A DNA stretch of 64,000 nt from Ascidiaceihabitans sp047624005. GTDB lineage: Bacteria; Pseudomonadota; Alphaproteobacteria; Rhodobacterales; Rhodobacteraceae. The stretch is from positions 13,560 through 77,559 of the forward strand of contig JBLHPE010000006.1 in NCBI GenBank assembly GCA_047624005.1, given 5' to 3'. Positions 41,541 through 50,316 of the stretch are shown here, one piece after another. Made by a program: the position numbers and the translations under genes. The notes under the pieces were generated by a model. That model saw nothing but the letters and a program-made list of their open reading frames with translations, was not told the DNA's origin and ran no database searches. Position 1 is the first letter of the stretch; every line of letters begins with the position of its first letter.

Positions 41541-41572
41541 ATTTCAAACCAAACCCGAAGGGAGAGGACCAC

Positions 41573-42979
41573 ATGTCCCCCAAAACGCTTTATGATAAAA
41601 TCTGGGATGCTCACGTTGCACACGAGGCGGATGATGGCACTTGCTTGCTGTATATTGACCGCCACTTGGTCCACGAAGTGACCAGCCCGCAAGCCTTTGA
41701 AGGTCTGCGCATGACGGGTCGCAAAGTGCGCGCACCTGAAAAAACCATCGCCGTGCCTGATCACAACGTTCCAACAACTTTGGACCGCGCCGACGCGACA
41801 ACCATGACCGAAGACAGCCGCATTCAGGTGAATGCACTGGACACGAACGCCAAAGAATTCGGCATTCACTACTATCCAGTGTCTGACGTTCGTCAGGGCA
41901 TCGTGCACATCGTTGGCCCAGAACAGGGTTGGACGCTTCCAGGAATGACCGTTGTGTGCGGCGACAGCCACACGGCAACACACGGCGCATTTGGGTCTTT
42001 GGCTCATGGCATCGGGACTTCGGAGGTTGAGCACGTTCTCGCCACCCAGACGCTGATCCAGAAGAAATCCAAAAACATGAAGGTCGAGATCACTGGCAAG
42101 CTCGCTACAGGTGTCACGGCAAAAGACATCACCATGGCTGTGATTGGTAAAACTGGCACCGCTGGTGGCACGGGTTTCGTAATCGAGTATTGCGGCGAAG
42201 CGATCCGTGATCTGTCCATGGAAGGTCGTATGACCGTCTGCAACATGGCTATTGAGGGCGGCGCACGTGCTGGCCTGATCGCGCCAGATCAGAAAACATA
42301 CGACTACTGCATGGGCCGCCCCCACGCACCAAAAGGCGCACAGTGGGAAGCCGCTTTGACGTGGTGGAAAACACTCTTCTCAGATGACGACGCTGCATGG
42401 GACGAGATCATTACGATCAAAGCCGAAGACATTGCACCACTCGTCACTTGGGGCACTTCCCCAGAAGACGTTCTGCCAATCACGGCATTGGTTCCATCGG
42501 CCGACAGTTTCACTGGCGGTAAAGTCGGTGCTGCCCAGCGCGCGCTTGACTACATGGGTCTGACGGCTGGTCAAAAACTGTCAGACGTTGAAATCGACAC
42601 GGTCTTTATCGGGTCCTGCACAAACGGTCGTATCGAAGATCTACGTGCCGCTGCTGCAATCCTGAAAGGCAAAAAGATCAAAGACGGTCTACGTGCCATG
42701 GTTGTTCCAGGTTCTGGTCTTGTCCGTGCCCAAGCCGAAGAAGAAGGTCTTGCAGACATCTTCCTTGAGGCTGGCTTTGAATGGCGCCTTGCGGGTTGTT
42801 CCATGTGTCTGGCGATGAACCCAGATCAATTGGCACCGGGCGAACGTTGCGCGGCAACATCAAACCGTAACTTTGAAGGCCGTCAGGGTCGCGGCGGACG
42901 CACACACCTGATGTCACCGGGTATGGCGGCTGCGGCTGCGATCACGGGCAAGCTGACTGACGTTCGGGACATGATGTAA
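41573..42979 (+). CDS. leuC: 3-isopropylmalate dehydratase large subunit
   Basis: Aconitase-like subunit that, with LeuD, isomerises 2-isopropylmalate to 3-isopropylmalate in leucine synthesis. The ATG at 41573, after GGGAGAGG, gives 468 residues. Cluster ligands are the Cys in GSCTNGRIEDL and the two in AGCSMCLAMNPD. VCGDSHTATHGAFGSLAHG, the substrate and active-site block, lies near 127-145, and the terminal RTHLMSPGMAAAAAITG is standard. It is separated from leuD by a glycosyltransferase gene, which is not the usual compact leuCD arrangement. Confidence 0.96.
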   Translation: MSPKTLYDKIWDAHVAHEADDGTCLLYIDRHLVHEVTSPQAFEGLRMTGRKVRAPEKTIAVPDHNVPTTLDRADATTMTEDSRIQVNALDTNAKEFGIHYYPVSDVRQGIVHIVGPEQGWTLPGMTVVCGDSHTATHGAFGSLAHGIGTSEVEHVLATQTLIQKKSKNMKVEITGKLATGVTAKDITMAVIGKTGTAGGTGFVIEYCGEAIRDLSMEGRMTVCNMAIEGGARAGLIAPDQKTYDYCMGRPHAPKGAQWEAALTWWKTLFSDDDAAWDEIITIKAEDIAPLVTWGTSPEDVLPITALVPSADSFTGGKVGAAQRALDYMGLTAGQKLSDVEIDTVFIGSCTNGRIEDLRAAAAILKGKKIKDGLRAMVVPGSGLVRAQAEEEGLADIFLEAGFEWRLAGCSMCLAMNPDQLAPGERCAATSNRNFEGRQGRGGRTHLMSPGMAAAAAITGKLTDVRDMM

Positions 42980-43110
42980 GTTCGGGTTCTCCCGTTCTTA
43001 CTTAGGTAAATCATGTTGGCTGTTGGCGATCATAATAAGCGAAATGCGACCCTGCCCTTTGGGGCCGGACGCACTTTGTTTGTCCTTTGCTTGCAAGGGG
43101 ATGTTTTCGC

Positions 43111-43929
43111 ATGACAACTGCCGCTCAAACCCCCGTTGGTTCCCTTTGGATTGGGGACACCCTTCGTGATCTGGAAAAGTTATGCTTGGCCAGTTTCGCG
43201 CATCAGGGTCATCCCGTCACATTGTTCCACACCCACCCGCTTGAGGACCCTCAATTGGACGGTGTCACACTGCGGCCTGCCCGCGATGTGTTTCAATATG
43301 ACGATAGCCTGCTAGAGCATGCTGCCCCTGCCGTCTTTGCCGATCTGTTTCGGCTACGGATGGTACGCGACACTGATCTAACGTGGGTGGACACCGATAT
43401 TGTCTGTCTCAAGCCATTCTTGGCCACCGATGGGTATTTGGTGGGGTTTGAAACCGACACGACGGTTAATAACGCTGTGATGCGTTTACCTGCGGACTCT
43501 GAGGCACTGAATGCGTTGATCGACGTATTCAGCGAACCAACCTTTGTGCCACCGTGGCTAAGCCAGCACGACGCCAATCAGGTCAACCTGTTACCGCCAG
43601 AACAACGGTTACTTGGATCAGCTAAACAAGTTCCAAATGTCTTTGGTCCGCATGCCATCACTTGGGCGCTCAAAGAATCCGGCGAAGTAGAACATGCACT
43701 GCCCTTTGACCGTCTGAACCCAGTGCCTTGGCCGATGGGTGACATCTACTTCAACCCGCATGGCGGTGTCGAAGGTTGGCTGACCGACAAAACAATGGGC
43801 GTACATATGTATGCCTCTCGTGTGCGCGCACTGCATAAGCGCACACCGCCCTACGTGGGCTCTTTTATAGCAAACATCGCCACCAAGGTCGGTTTCGACT
43901 TTGGCGGGCGTCCCTTCAAACAAGTATAA
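43111..43929 (+). CDS. DXD-type glycosyltransferase between leuC and leuD
   Basis: A 272-residue protein from the ATG at 43111, which follows AAGGGG. The manganese-binding DXD lies in TWVDTDIVCLKPF, preceded by APAVFADLFRLRMV. Together with GFETDTTVNNAVMRLP and the later FGPHAITWAL and HMYASRVR motifs this matches the family of alpha-1,4-glycosyltransferase/capsular polysaccharide-type enzymes with a Gly-Sugar (DXD) domain. No membrane span is present. The acceptor is unknown. It lies in the leu gene order and ends 11 bases before leuD, so it is probably co-transcribed with leuD although unrelated in pathway. Confidence 0.8.
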   Translation: MTTAAQTPVGSLWIGDTLRDLEKLCLASFAHQGHPVTLFHTHPLEDPQLDGVTLRPARDVFQYDDSLLEHAAPAVFADLFRLRMVRDTDLTWVDTDIVCLKPFLATDGYLVGFETDTTVNNAVMRLPADSEALNALIDVFSEPTFVPPWLSQHDANQVNLLPPEQRLLGSAKQVPNVFGPHAITWALKESGEVEHALPFDRLNPVPWPMGDIYFNPHGGVEGWLTDKTMGVHMYASRVRALHKRTPPYVGSFIANIATKVGFDFGGRPFKQV

Positions 43930-43940
43930 GGACAGACCAA

Positions 43941-44546
43941 ATGGATAAGTTCGGAACACTGACTGGCATTGCAGCACCAATGCCTTTGATCAACATCGAC
44001 ACTGATATGATCATCCCAAAGCAATTCTTGAAAACCATCAAACGTTCAGGCCTAGGCGTGAACCTGTTTGACGAAATGCGGTATGATGATGATCGCAAGG
44101 AAATCCCAGGTTTCGTGTTGAACCAAGACGCGTACCGCGAGGCACAGATCATTGTGGCTGGCGATAACTTTGGTTGCGGTTCATCACGCGAACACGCGCC
44201 ATGGGCGATCAAAGACTTTGGGATCACCTGCGTTATCGCCCCCAGCTTTGCCGACATCTTCTATGGCAACTGCTTTAAGAACGGCATCCTGCCGATCGCA
44301 TTGCCACAGGAACAGATCGACGTGCTGTTGAAGGACGCTGAAAAAGGCGCAAACGCACGTATGACCATCGATCTTGAAACACAGACCGTCACAACATCCG
44401 ACGGTGAAGTGTTCAATTTTGAAGTAGACTCGTTCAAAAAGCATTGCTTGATGCAAGGCTTGGACGACATCGGCCTGACGATGGAAAAAGTGACTTCGAT
44501 CGACACCTTCGAAGCAGCTGCTGAAACACAGCGCCCTTGGGTCTAA
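43941..44546 (+). CDS. leuD: 3-isopropylmalate dehydratase small subunit
   Basis: Swivelling-domain subunit that completes the isopropylmalate isomerase with LeuC. It has 201 residues, a normal length. Landmarks are INIDTDMIIPKQFLKTI near 18-34, IIVAGDNFGCGSSREHAPWA with the substrate-binding loop, and FADIFYGNCFKNGILPI. It follows the glycosyltransferase by 11 bases and is closed by a strong terminator. Confidence 0.96.
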   Translation: MDKFGTLTGIAAPMPLINIDTDMIIPKQFLKTIKRSGLGVNLFDEMRYDDDRKEIPGFVLNQDAYREAQIIVAGDNFGCGSSREHAPWAIKDFGITCVIAPSFADIFYGNCFKNGILPIALPQEQIDVLLKDAEKGANARMTIDLETQTVTTSDGEVFNFEVDSFKKHCLMQGLDDIGLTMEKVTSIDTFEAAAETQRPWV

Positions 44547-44572
44547 GACACCTCATTATAGTTATTAAAAAG

Positions 44573-44600
44573 AAGGGCTGTGCCAACGCGCAGCCCTTTT
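44573..44600 (+). terminator. Intrinsic terminator after leuD
   Basis: Eleven-pair stem AAGGGCTGTGC / GCGCAGCCCTT (one G-T pair) with a CAAC loop, then TTTT counting the overlap. It lies 26 bases after the leuD stop. Confidence 0.88.
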
Positions 44601-45071
44601 GCTGTCGTCGCTGATTGCGCTAGTCAAAAACGGGGGCAAGGATTCTGGTTTTCAAAAACGGCCAAATAGGTGAAAAACCTATACAAAAACTGTGGCCCTC
44701 ATTGTGATTCTCGCCAAACGTGTATTGCGTGATCAGCGATTCCTCCCTTTCTCGCACCACCTCAGCAATGGTTTCTCGACCGGGCTATTTACAAAATGTT
44801 AACAATATCAATGCCCGAATAGTGGCCAAACAACCCGCTACCACAACATGTGCCAGCCTGCCATCATTGCGCCTTAGAAATGATGCAAGAAGGCACCACC
44901 CCTGCCTTCAAACCGCCCAAAGCGTTGCCATAATGTAAGCACGACTTGAGACGCCAATCGAAACAAGGCACAAATGGGGCAAGAATGAGGCAAGCTGCCC
45001 CCGTTGGCAGGATCAAGTTGGAACAAGTACGCGGCATGTATCGCGACTGGCCAGTTTGAAGGGATCGAAAA
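44601..45071. other. Non-coding gap between leuD and the polytopic membrane gene
   Basis: About 470 bases with no gene I can support. It contains an AT-rich patch around 44790-44815 (ACAAAATGTTAACAATATC), which is a possible promoter region. It ends with GAAGGG, the ribosome binding site of the GTG-initiated membrane protein gene. A long minus-strand frame entering from 45454 is antisense to that gene and was discarded. Confidence 0.5.
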
Positions 45072-45914
45072 GTGATTGAACGAATTGTAGGCGCTGCGGC
45101 GCGCGGAGTACTTGTGGCATTGCTATTGGCAACGCCCGCTCTTTTGTTGCCCAACATTGCAGCTGACAGCTCGCAAGTGGTTTTATTGATGGCGATGCTT
45201 GCTGGCTTCCTGACATTTGCCGAATATAACGCGAAATCACCTAGTATTGTTGAATTTCGGGATGCGGCCCCTTTCAATCGACTGCGCTTTATCGCCCTTT
45301 TCGCATCGATTTTCTTGCTCAGCCTCATCACCAAAGGCAAAACTGACCCTACTGCGGTCACCAACGCCCTGACTTCCATTGGACTGATCATCGGAAACGC
45401 CATTGATTTCCCATTTTCGCCTGTTCGCCTTGTCGTTCTGATGTTGCCTGACACTGCTGACGCCGATGTTGTCAGCGCAGTTCGGATATCCGCTGGGCTT
45501 AGCTATCTGATCTCCTTGATTGCGATGACTGCGTTTCTGATCTTGGTGCGCATCCTGAATTGGCCATCCCGCAAAGGGGCGTTCAACGTCTGGATCAACC
45601 TTCCATTGTTTGACCCAACTGCGGGCGGCGATGTTTTACTCCGATTGCGCCGTGATGCGCGGTTCAACATCGCGCTTGGCTTCCTACTGCCCTTTTTCAT
45701 CCCTGCGGTGGTCAAGATGGCGGCAGACCTGATAGAACCAATCACATTAGAGAATCCACAAACCTTGATCTGGACAATGAGCGCATGGGCCTTCCTTCCT
45801 GCCAGCATGATTATGCGCGGCATCGCGATGGGCAAGATCGCGGATATGATCGAGGAAAAGCGCAGACGCACCTATGCCAACGCCGAAGAAGACGGTGGAA
45901 TGCAGCTGGCTTAA
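45072..45914 (+). CDS. Polytopic membrane protein, unknown function
   Basis: A 280-residue hydrophobic protein with about six membrane spans, including GVLVALLLATPALLLPNIAA, VVLLMAMLAGFLTFAEY, FIALFASIFLLSLIT, ISAGLSYLISLIAMTAFLIL and FNIALGFLLPFFIPAVV. No family was recognised. The start is GTG after GAAGGG at good spacing. The C-terminal end is charged (EEKRRRTYANAEEDGG). Its stop codon lies at the very start of the exonuclease-phosphatase gene, so the two form one transcription unit. Confidence 0.78.
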   Translation: MIERIVGAAARGVLVALLLATPALLLPNIAADSSQVVLLMAMLAGFLTFAEYNAKSPSIVEFRDAAPFNRLRFIALFASIFLLSLITKGKTDPTAVTNALTSIGLIIGNAIDFPFSPVRLVVLMLPDTADADVVSAVRISAGLSYLISLIAMTAFLILVRILNWPSRKGAFNVWINLPLFDPTAGGDVLLRLRRDARFNIALGFLLPFFIPAVVKMAADLIEPITLENPQTLIWTMSAWAFLPASMIMRGIAMGKIADMIEEKRRRTYANAEEDGGMQLA

Positions 45915-46936
45915 TTGCAGCTTGCATTGCGTTTTCTACAACCGCATCACATGCCGAGATACTTCGGATCGCAACATTCAACACAGAATTGTCGCGCAAA
46001 GGGCCGGGTATTTTGCTGCGCGATATCGCGCGCGGTGAAGACCCACAAATTGATGCGGTCCTTCAAATTATCGGACACGCTTCCTCCGACGTCATTGCGC
46101 TGCAAAACTTCGACTATGATCTGACAGGTGCAGCGCTTTCACTTTTCGCAGATCAAGCCGGATACCCCTACAGTTTTGCCGCTTTGCCAAACACTGGCAT
46201 GTTCACGGGGTTGGACATGGACGGCGATGGACGGCTGGGTGGGCCGCGTGACGCGCAAGGTTATGGCAAGTTCTCGGGCCAAGGCGGCATGGCAGTCCTA
46301 TCAAAGTTTCCGATCAAGGCGGATAAGGTGCAAAATCTGTCGAGCCTATTGTGGCCCGGTGTTCCCAACCCATCATTGCCGACCTTAAACGGCGCACCCT
46401 TCCCAAGCGCCGAGGCGCAAGCGATCCAACGCCTTTCAACCACCGGCCATTGGATCGTGCCGATCAAAACACCCGATGGGGTTTTCCACCTTCTGACATT
46501 CCACGCCACACCCCCTGTGTTCGATGGGGACGAAGACCGAAACGGCAAACGCAATCACGACGAGGTGCGGCTGTGGCAACAATATCTTGACGGTTTGGTG
46601 GGGGTGCCGATCAACACGCCCTTCGTTATCGCAGGCGACGCTAATTTGGATGCCAATGCAGGGGATGGACGGCGCGAGGCGATCATCAACCTGCTTAACG
46701 ATCCACGGGTGCAGGACGCAAAACCACAAGGCTACGGCCCCAGCAATCCTATGGACACCGCAGATTGGTCTGACCCGTTCCCTGGCAACATGCGGGTGGA
46801 TTATGTCCTGCCGTCAATGGAATGGACAATCCTCGACAGTGGTGTGATCTGGCCAAATAGTGATGACGCACTTGCTGAAGTAGCTAAGGCGGCCAGCCGT
46901 CATCACCTTGTTTGGGTCGATATCGTTAGAAAATGA
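45914..46936 (+). CDS. Exported endonuclease/exonuclease/phosphatase-fold protein, start uncertain
   Basis: EEP-superfamily phosphohydrolase. Landmarks are LRIATFNTELSRKG, a modified metal block DVIALQNFDYD (Asn where the catalytic Glu usually is), TFHATPPVFDG, FVIAGDANLD, RVDYVLPSMEW and ASRHHLVWVDI. A signal-peptide core, LIAACIAFSTTASHA, precedes the domain, but no ATG, GTG or TTG lies in frame close to it. The annotated position is an in-frame ATT that overlaps the stop codon of the preceding gene. The nearest in-frame ATG is at 45785, deep inside that gene. A one-base deletion or an unusual start are both possible. Confidence 0.75.
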   Translation: MAACIAFSTTASHAEILRIATFNTELSRKGPGILLRDIARGEDPQIDAVLQIIGHASSDVIALQNFDYDLTGAALSLFADQAGYPYSFAALPNTGMFTGLDMDGDGRLGGPRDAQGYGKFSGQGGMAVLSKFPIKADKVQNLSSLLWPGVPNPSLPTLNGAPFPSAEAQAIQRLSTTGHWIVPIKTPDGVFHLLTFHATPPVFDGDEDRNGKRNHDEVRLWQQYLDGLVGVPINTPFVIAGDANLDANAGDGRREAIINLLNDPRVQDAKPQGYGPSNPMDTADWSDPFPGNMRVDYVLPSMEWTILDSGVIWPNSDDALAEVAKAASRHHLVWVDIVRK

Positions 46937-46993
46937 CGGCACAGCCTAATTGCCGTGCATCCCCGACCAAGCCTACAGACCGTTCCCAGAAAC

Positions 46994-47506
46994 TTAACGG
47001 TTTTCGAGAAATTCGTAAGCCTCAAGAACAGTTGCCGTCAGACCAGCAAAAAAGTCCGGCACACTGACATCAACCAAACCTGCGGGGGGGCGTGTTTCAT
47101 CTGTGATCGCTTCCACAGATTGCTTCACAACAAAAAGACAGTTTGGGGTCGCAAGCAACGCGCGATGACTGGCACCAATGCCGTGCTTCAGCACATTGAT
47201 CGCAAGATAATGTTGGTGAACCCTATCGGCCAGGTCCGTTTGCTCATTGTCTAGCAACAGTGATTTCAATTTGCGTGAAAACGGGCCGCGCTTAAAATGG
47301 TGCTGCATCCGCGCCTCAAAAAGAGTGTACGTGTCGACCGCTACCGCCTCAAGCGCAACAGTTGCTGCGCGAAGGTCTTCCATCTGGGCCTCGGACCCAC
47401 TGCGCCCATCAAGATGATCCAGGATTTCTGCAATGCGATCTGTCGATGCTTTTGCAGTGACCTGTGCCGCTGCAACCAATTCAGGTAGGTTTTGTGAAGC
47501 ATCCAT
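46994..47506 (-). CDS. Hypothetical helical protein, 170 residues
   Basis: A soluble, mostly helical protein that I do not recognise. Features are ASTDRIAEILDHLDGR near the N terminus, then TYTLFEARMQHHFKRGPFS with paired His, LADRVHQHYLAINVLKHGIG with further His, and a C-terminal FFAGLTATVLEAYEFLEN. The His/Glu-rich helices could suggest metal binding, but no motif is firm. GGAG precedes the ATG by 6-9 bases. It is alone on the minus strand, between genes on the plus strand. Confidence 0.7.
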   Translation of the reverse strand: MDASQNLPELVAAAQVTAKASTDRIAEILDHLDGRSGSEAQMEDLRAATVALEAVAVDTYTLFEARMQHHFKRGPFSRKLKSLLLDNEQTDLADRVHQHYLAINVLKHGIGASHRALLATPNCLFVVKQSVEAITDETRPPAGLVDVSVPDFFAGLTATVLEAYEFLENR

Positions 47507-47728
47507 TGTTCATTCTCCTTAAGATATCACCTCCCTTAAGCTATGCGGCTGGGAATGATAGTGGCGGGATATATTTTTCAGTTCACCGTTTCAGGTTTTT
47601 AGCTTGGGTTTCAGTGTTGTTATGGCTCACCTCACCCAACAGCCAACCAATACAACAGCCCTCAAAACTTGACCCCGACGCCTCCAAAGGCTACCCCGCA
47701 AAAAACTAAATTTAACCGGAGACGCCCC

Positions 47729-48835
47729 ATGTCAAACCCTTCGCTTCTTATTCTTGCCGGTGACGGCATCGGCCCAGAGGTCATGGACCAAGTCAAACGC
47801 ATCATTACGTGGTACGGCGACAAGCGTGATATCAAGTTTGACGTAAGCGAAGACCTCGTTGGCGGCGCGGCTTATGACAAGCACGGCACACCGTTGCACG
47901 ACGACACGATGGCCAAAGCGCAAGCGGCAGACGCCGTTCTTTTAGGTGCTGTTGGTGGTCCGAAATACGACGATCTTGATTTTTCGGTTAAACCAGAGCG
48001 CGGCTTATTGCGCCTTCGTAAAGAGATGGACCTGTTTTCAAACCTACGCCCTGCACAATGTTTCGATGCGTTGGCCGATTTCTCATCCTTGAAGAAAGAA
48101 CTGGTTGCGGGCCTCGACATTATGATCGTGCGCGAACTGACCTCTGGCGTTTATTTCGGCGAACCCCGCGGTATCTTTGAAGTTGACGGCGAACGTGTTG
48201 GCATTAACACGCAGCGCTATACTGAATCCGAAATTGACCGCGTTGCCCGTTCAGCTTTTGAATTGGCCCGCCGTCGTGGCAACAAAGTTTGCTCGATGGA
48301 AAAAGCCAACGTGATGGAAAGCGGCATCTTGTGGCGCGAAGTGGTCCAGCGCGTCCACGACGAAGATTACCCAGATGTCGAATTGTCCCACATGTACGCG
48401 GACAATGGCGCGATGCAATTGGTTCGTGCGCCAAAGCAGTTCGACGTCATTGTGACCGACAACCTGTTCGGCGACATCCTGTCCGATTGCGCCGCAATGT
48501 TGACTGGCTCGCTTGGCATGTTGCCATCTGCTTCCCTTGGCGCGCCCGGTGAAAACGGTCGTCCAAAAGCGATGTACGAACCGGTGCACGGCTCCGCCCC
48601 AGACATCACAGGTCAAGGCAAAGCAAACCCGATCGCCTGCACCCTCAGCTTTGCCATGGCGCTGCGCTATTCCTTTGATCAGGGTGATGAAGCGACACGT
48701 CTGGAAGCGGCTGTTGAAAAAGTTTTGGCCGACGGTGTACGCACTGCCGATCTGATGGGTCCTGAAGATGGTACGCCTGTGTCCACAACCCAGATGGGCG
48801 ATGCGATTTTGGCAGCGCTTGACGCGAGCCTCTAA
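47729..48835 (+). CDS. leuB: 3-isopropylmalate dehydrogenase
   Basis: Oxidatively decarboxylates 3-isopropylmalate with NAD+ in leucine synthesis. The ATG at 47729 gives 368 residues; the longer in-frame extension is not family-like. Motifs are LAGDGIGPEVMDQV, the substrate Arg block ERGLLRLRKEMDLFSNLRPA, the metal site NLFGDILSDCAAMLTGSLG, and the NAD site PVHGSAPDITGQGKANPIA. It stands alone, 3.2 kb after leuD, with its own terminator. Confidence 0.96.
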   Translation: MSNPSLLILAGDGIGPEVMDQVKRIITWYGDKRDIKFDVSEDLVGGAAYDKHGTPLHDDTMAKAQAADAVLLGAVGGPKYDDLDFSVKPERGLLRLRKEMDLFSNLRPAQCFDALADFSSLKKELVAGLDIMIVRELTSGVYFGEPRGIFEVDGERVGINTQRYTESEIDRVARSAFELARRRGNKVCSMEKANVMESGILWREVVQRVHDEDYPDVELSHMYADNGAMQLVRAPKQFDVIVTDNLFGDILSDCAAMLTGSLGMLPSASLGAPGENGRPKAMYEPVHGSAPDITGQGKANPIACTLSFAMALRYSFDQGDEATRLEAAVEKVLADGVRTADLMGPEDGTPVSTTQMGDAILAALDASL

Positions 48836-48859
48836 GCCACATTTTTGATCATGATTTAG

Positions 48860-48896
48860 CGGCCCGATTGTTCCTTTGACCTGTCGGGCCGTTTGC
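48860..48896 (+). terminator. Intrinsic terminator after leuB
   Basis: Eight-pair stem CGGCCCGA / TCGGGCCG with a 16-base loop, followed by TTTGCGTTT, starting 25 bases after the leuB stop. Confidence 0.7.
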
Positions 48897-48913
48897 GTTT
48901 GTACGGTGTGGTC

Positions 48914-48954
48914 CACCGACCAAATACCTACGCGATACCGACGTGATACCGACG
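48914..48954 (-). repeat. 41-base dispersed repeat, copy B (11-base period)
   Basis: Read on the minus strand it matches 29971-30011 at 36 of 41 positions, including the closing GGTATTTGGTCGGTG. On the plus strand the periodicity shows as two tandem GATACCGACGT units at 48934-48955. It lies just past the leuB terminator and is not part of any gene. Confidence 0.75.
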
Positions 48955-49275
48955 TTGCATTTCCAATCTAAAATCGTCGAGGTTTGGCCTGAATTCTCTC
49001 AGCGGTTGCACCCAATCGTGAAAAACCCGACCTCGTACCTGTATCAATCTGCCGTTTTTAGACCAATGCGTGACATTTGCGACATTTCCAAAGCGGCAAG
49101 GACCCGGTTTGAGGCACTGTAAGCGACAGTTAACCAATGCAATGCGTCAATATGTCCAGCCTCTGCAGAAAAATTTTATTTTGTGCTATAAACCATGGTT
49201 AGAACCTGACTATGCTATGGCCTATCAAGCACACCCTCGACGGTGTGCCTTTGAAAATAACCACGGGAGACTACT
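48955..49275. other. Leader region of the betaine-type ABC operon with a hairpin
   Basis: About 320 bases without a gene. Near its end a seven-pair hairpin, GCACACC / GGTGTGC with a CTCGAC loop (49229-49248), is followed by CTTTG and AAAATAA, and lies 27 bases before the start codon of the binding-protein gene. It could act as an attenuator, a 5-prime stabiliser or a weak terminator. An AT-rich segment at 49170-49195 may hold the promoter. Confidence 0.5.
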
Positions 49276-50244
49276 ATGAAAATTAATCTACTTGGCACAG
49301 TTGCCGTTGTATCTGCAGGCATGTTCGGCACGACCGCCATGGCCGATTGCGGTGAAGTATCAATCACTGAAATGGACTGGGCCTCATCCGCTGTTGTGAC
49401 ATCTGTCGCAGCATTCTTGATGGAACAAGGCTACGGTTGTGACGTACAAAAAGTACCGTCCTCCACTGTTCCAGCACTGACATCTTTGGCAGAAACAGGC
49501 GAGCCTGACATTCTGACTGAAGTCTGGGCAAACTCCACACCAGCATACGAAGGCCTATTGGCTGAAGGCAAATTGGTAGAACTCACGCATGTTCTTTCCG
49601 ATGGCGGCGTAGAAGGCTGGTGGATCCCTGAGTATCTGGCTGAAGCACACCCAGAACTGAAAACTCTGGAAGGCATCATGGCTAACCCAGAACTCGTTGG
49701 TGGCAAATTCCACGATTGCCCAACTGGTTGGGCATGTGACATCATCAACGCCAACAACCTAAAGGCTCTGAACGTTGAGGCCTCTGGTCTTGAGCGTTTC
49801 CAGCACGGTTCCGGCGAAACACTGGCGACAGCGATTGCGTCTGCTTACACAGACAAAGCGCCATGGTTTGGCTACTACTGGGCACCAACGTCCGTCTTGG
49901 GCAAATACCCAATGGTTCAAGTTGAAGTTGCTGCTTTTGACGAAGAAGCACACACATGCAACGGTAAAGTTGAATGCGCAGATCCAAAAGCATCTGCTTA
50001 CCCAACAGCCAAAGTTGTAACAGCTGTTTCTGGGGCGTTCATGGAGCGTGAGCCAGAAGTTGCAGAACTGCTGAAAAACGTAACCTTCACCAACGCCCAA
50101 ATGGGTGAAGTGTTGGCTTGGCAGGACAACAACAACGCGTCTTACGATGAAGCGGCTGTATATTTCCTGACCACATACAAAGACGTATGGGCAAACTGGT
50201 TGAACGACGAAGCCAAAGGCAAACTTGCCGCAGTGTTGAACTAA
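49276..50244 (+). CDS. Glycine betaine/choline-type ABC transporter binding protein (OpuAC domain)
   Basis: Periplasmic substrate-binding protein of an osmoprotectant or quaternary-amine importer. It has 322 residues, with a signal peptide (MKINLLGTVAVVSAGMFGTTAMA). The OpuAC fold is indicated by ITEMDWASSAVVTSVAAFLM, ILTEVWANSTPAYEGL, GWWIPEYLAEAHP and APWFGYYWAPTSVLGKYPMV; the Trp and Tyr residues in these blocks are those that form cation-pi cages in the family. Two Cys (EEAHTCNGKVEC) may form a disulfide. The ligand could be betaine, choline, proline betaine or a similar compound. The permease and ATPase genes follow. Confidence 0.9.
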   Translation: MKINLLGTVAVVSAGMFGTTAMADCGEVSITEMDWASSAVVTSVAAFLMEQGYGCDVQKVPSSTVPALTSLAETGEPDILTEVWANSTPAYEGLLAEGKLVELTHVLSDGGVEGWWIPEYLAEAHPELKTLEGIMANPELVGGKFHDCPTGWACDIINANNLKALNVEASGLERFQHGSGETLATAIASAYTDKAPWFGYYWAPTSVLGKYPMVQVEVAAFDEEAHTCNGKVECADPKASAYPTAKVVTAVSGAFMEREPEVAELLKNVTFTNAQMGEVLAWQDNNNASYDEAAVYFLTTYKDVWANWLNDEAKGKLAAVLN

Positions 50245-50265
50245 TCAACTAAAATTACGACAGTC

Positions 50266-50291
50266 GCGACCCGCCCCACCCGGCGGGTCGC
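50266..50291 (+). terminator. Intercistronic GC-rich stem-loop
   Basis: Perfect ten-pair stem GCGACCCGCC / GGCGGGTCGC with a six-base loop, in the 72-base gap between the binding-protein and permease genes. No T run follows, so it is more likely a partial terminator or an mRNA stabiliser that keeps binding protein in excess over permease. Confidence 0.7.
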
Positions 50292-50316
50292 TTCATATTG
50301 GGAATGGGGAACAACA

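Noticed and set aside
41276..42325. Minus-strand frame of 349 residues over leuC
   Set aside because: Antisense to a well-supported leuC and without any recognisable domain.
44864..45454. Minus-strand frame of 196 residues over the polytopic membrane gene
   Set aside because: Antisense to a hydrophobic protein with a proper ribosome binding site; product has no membrane or domain pattern.
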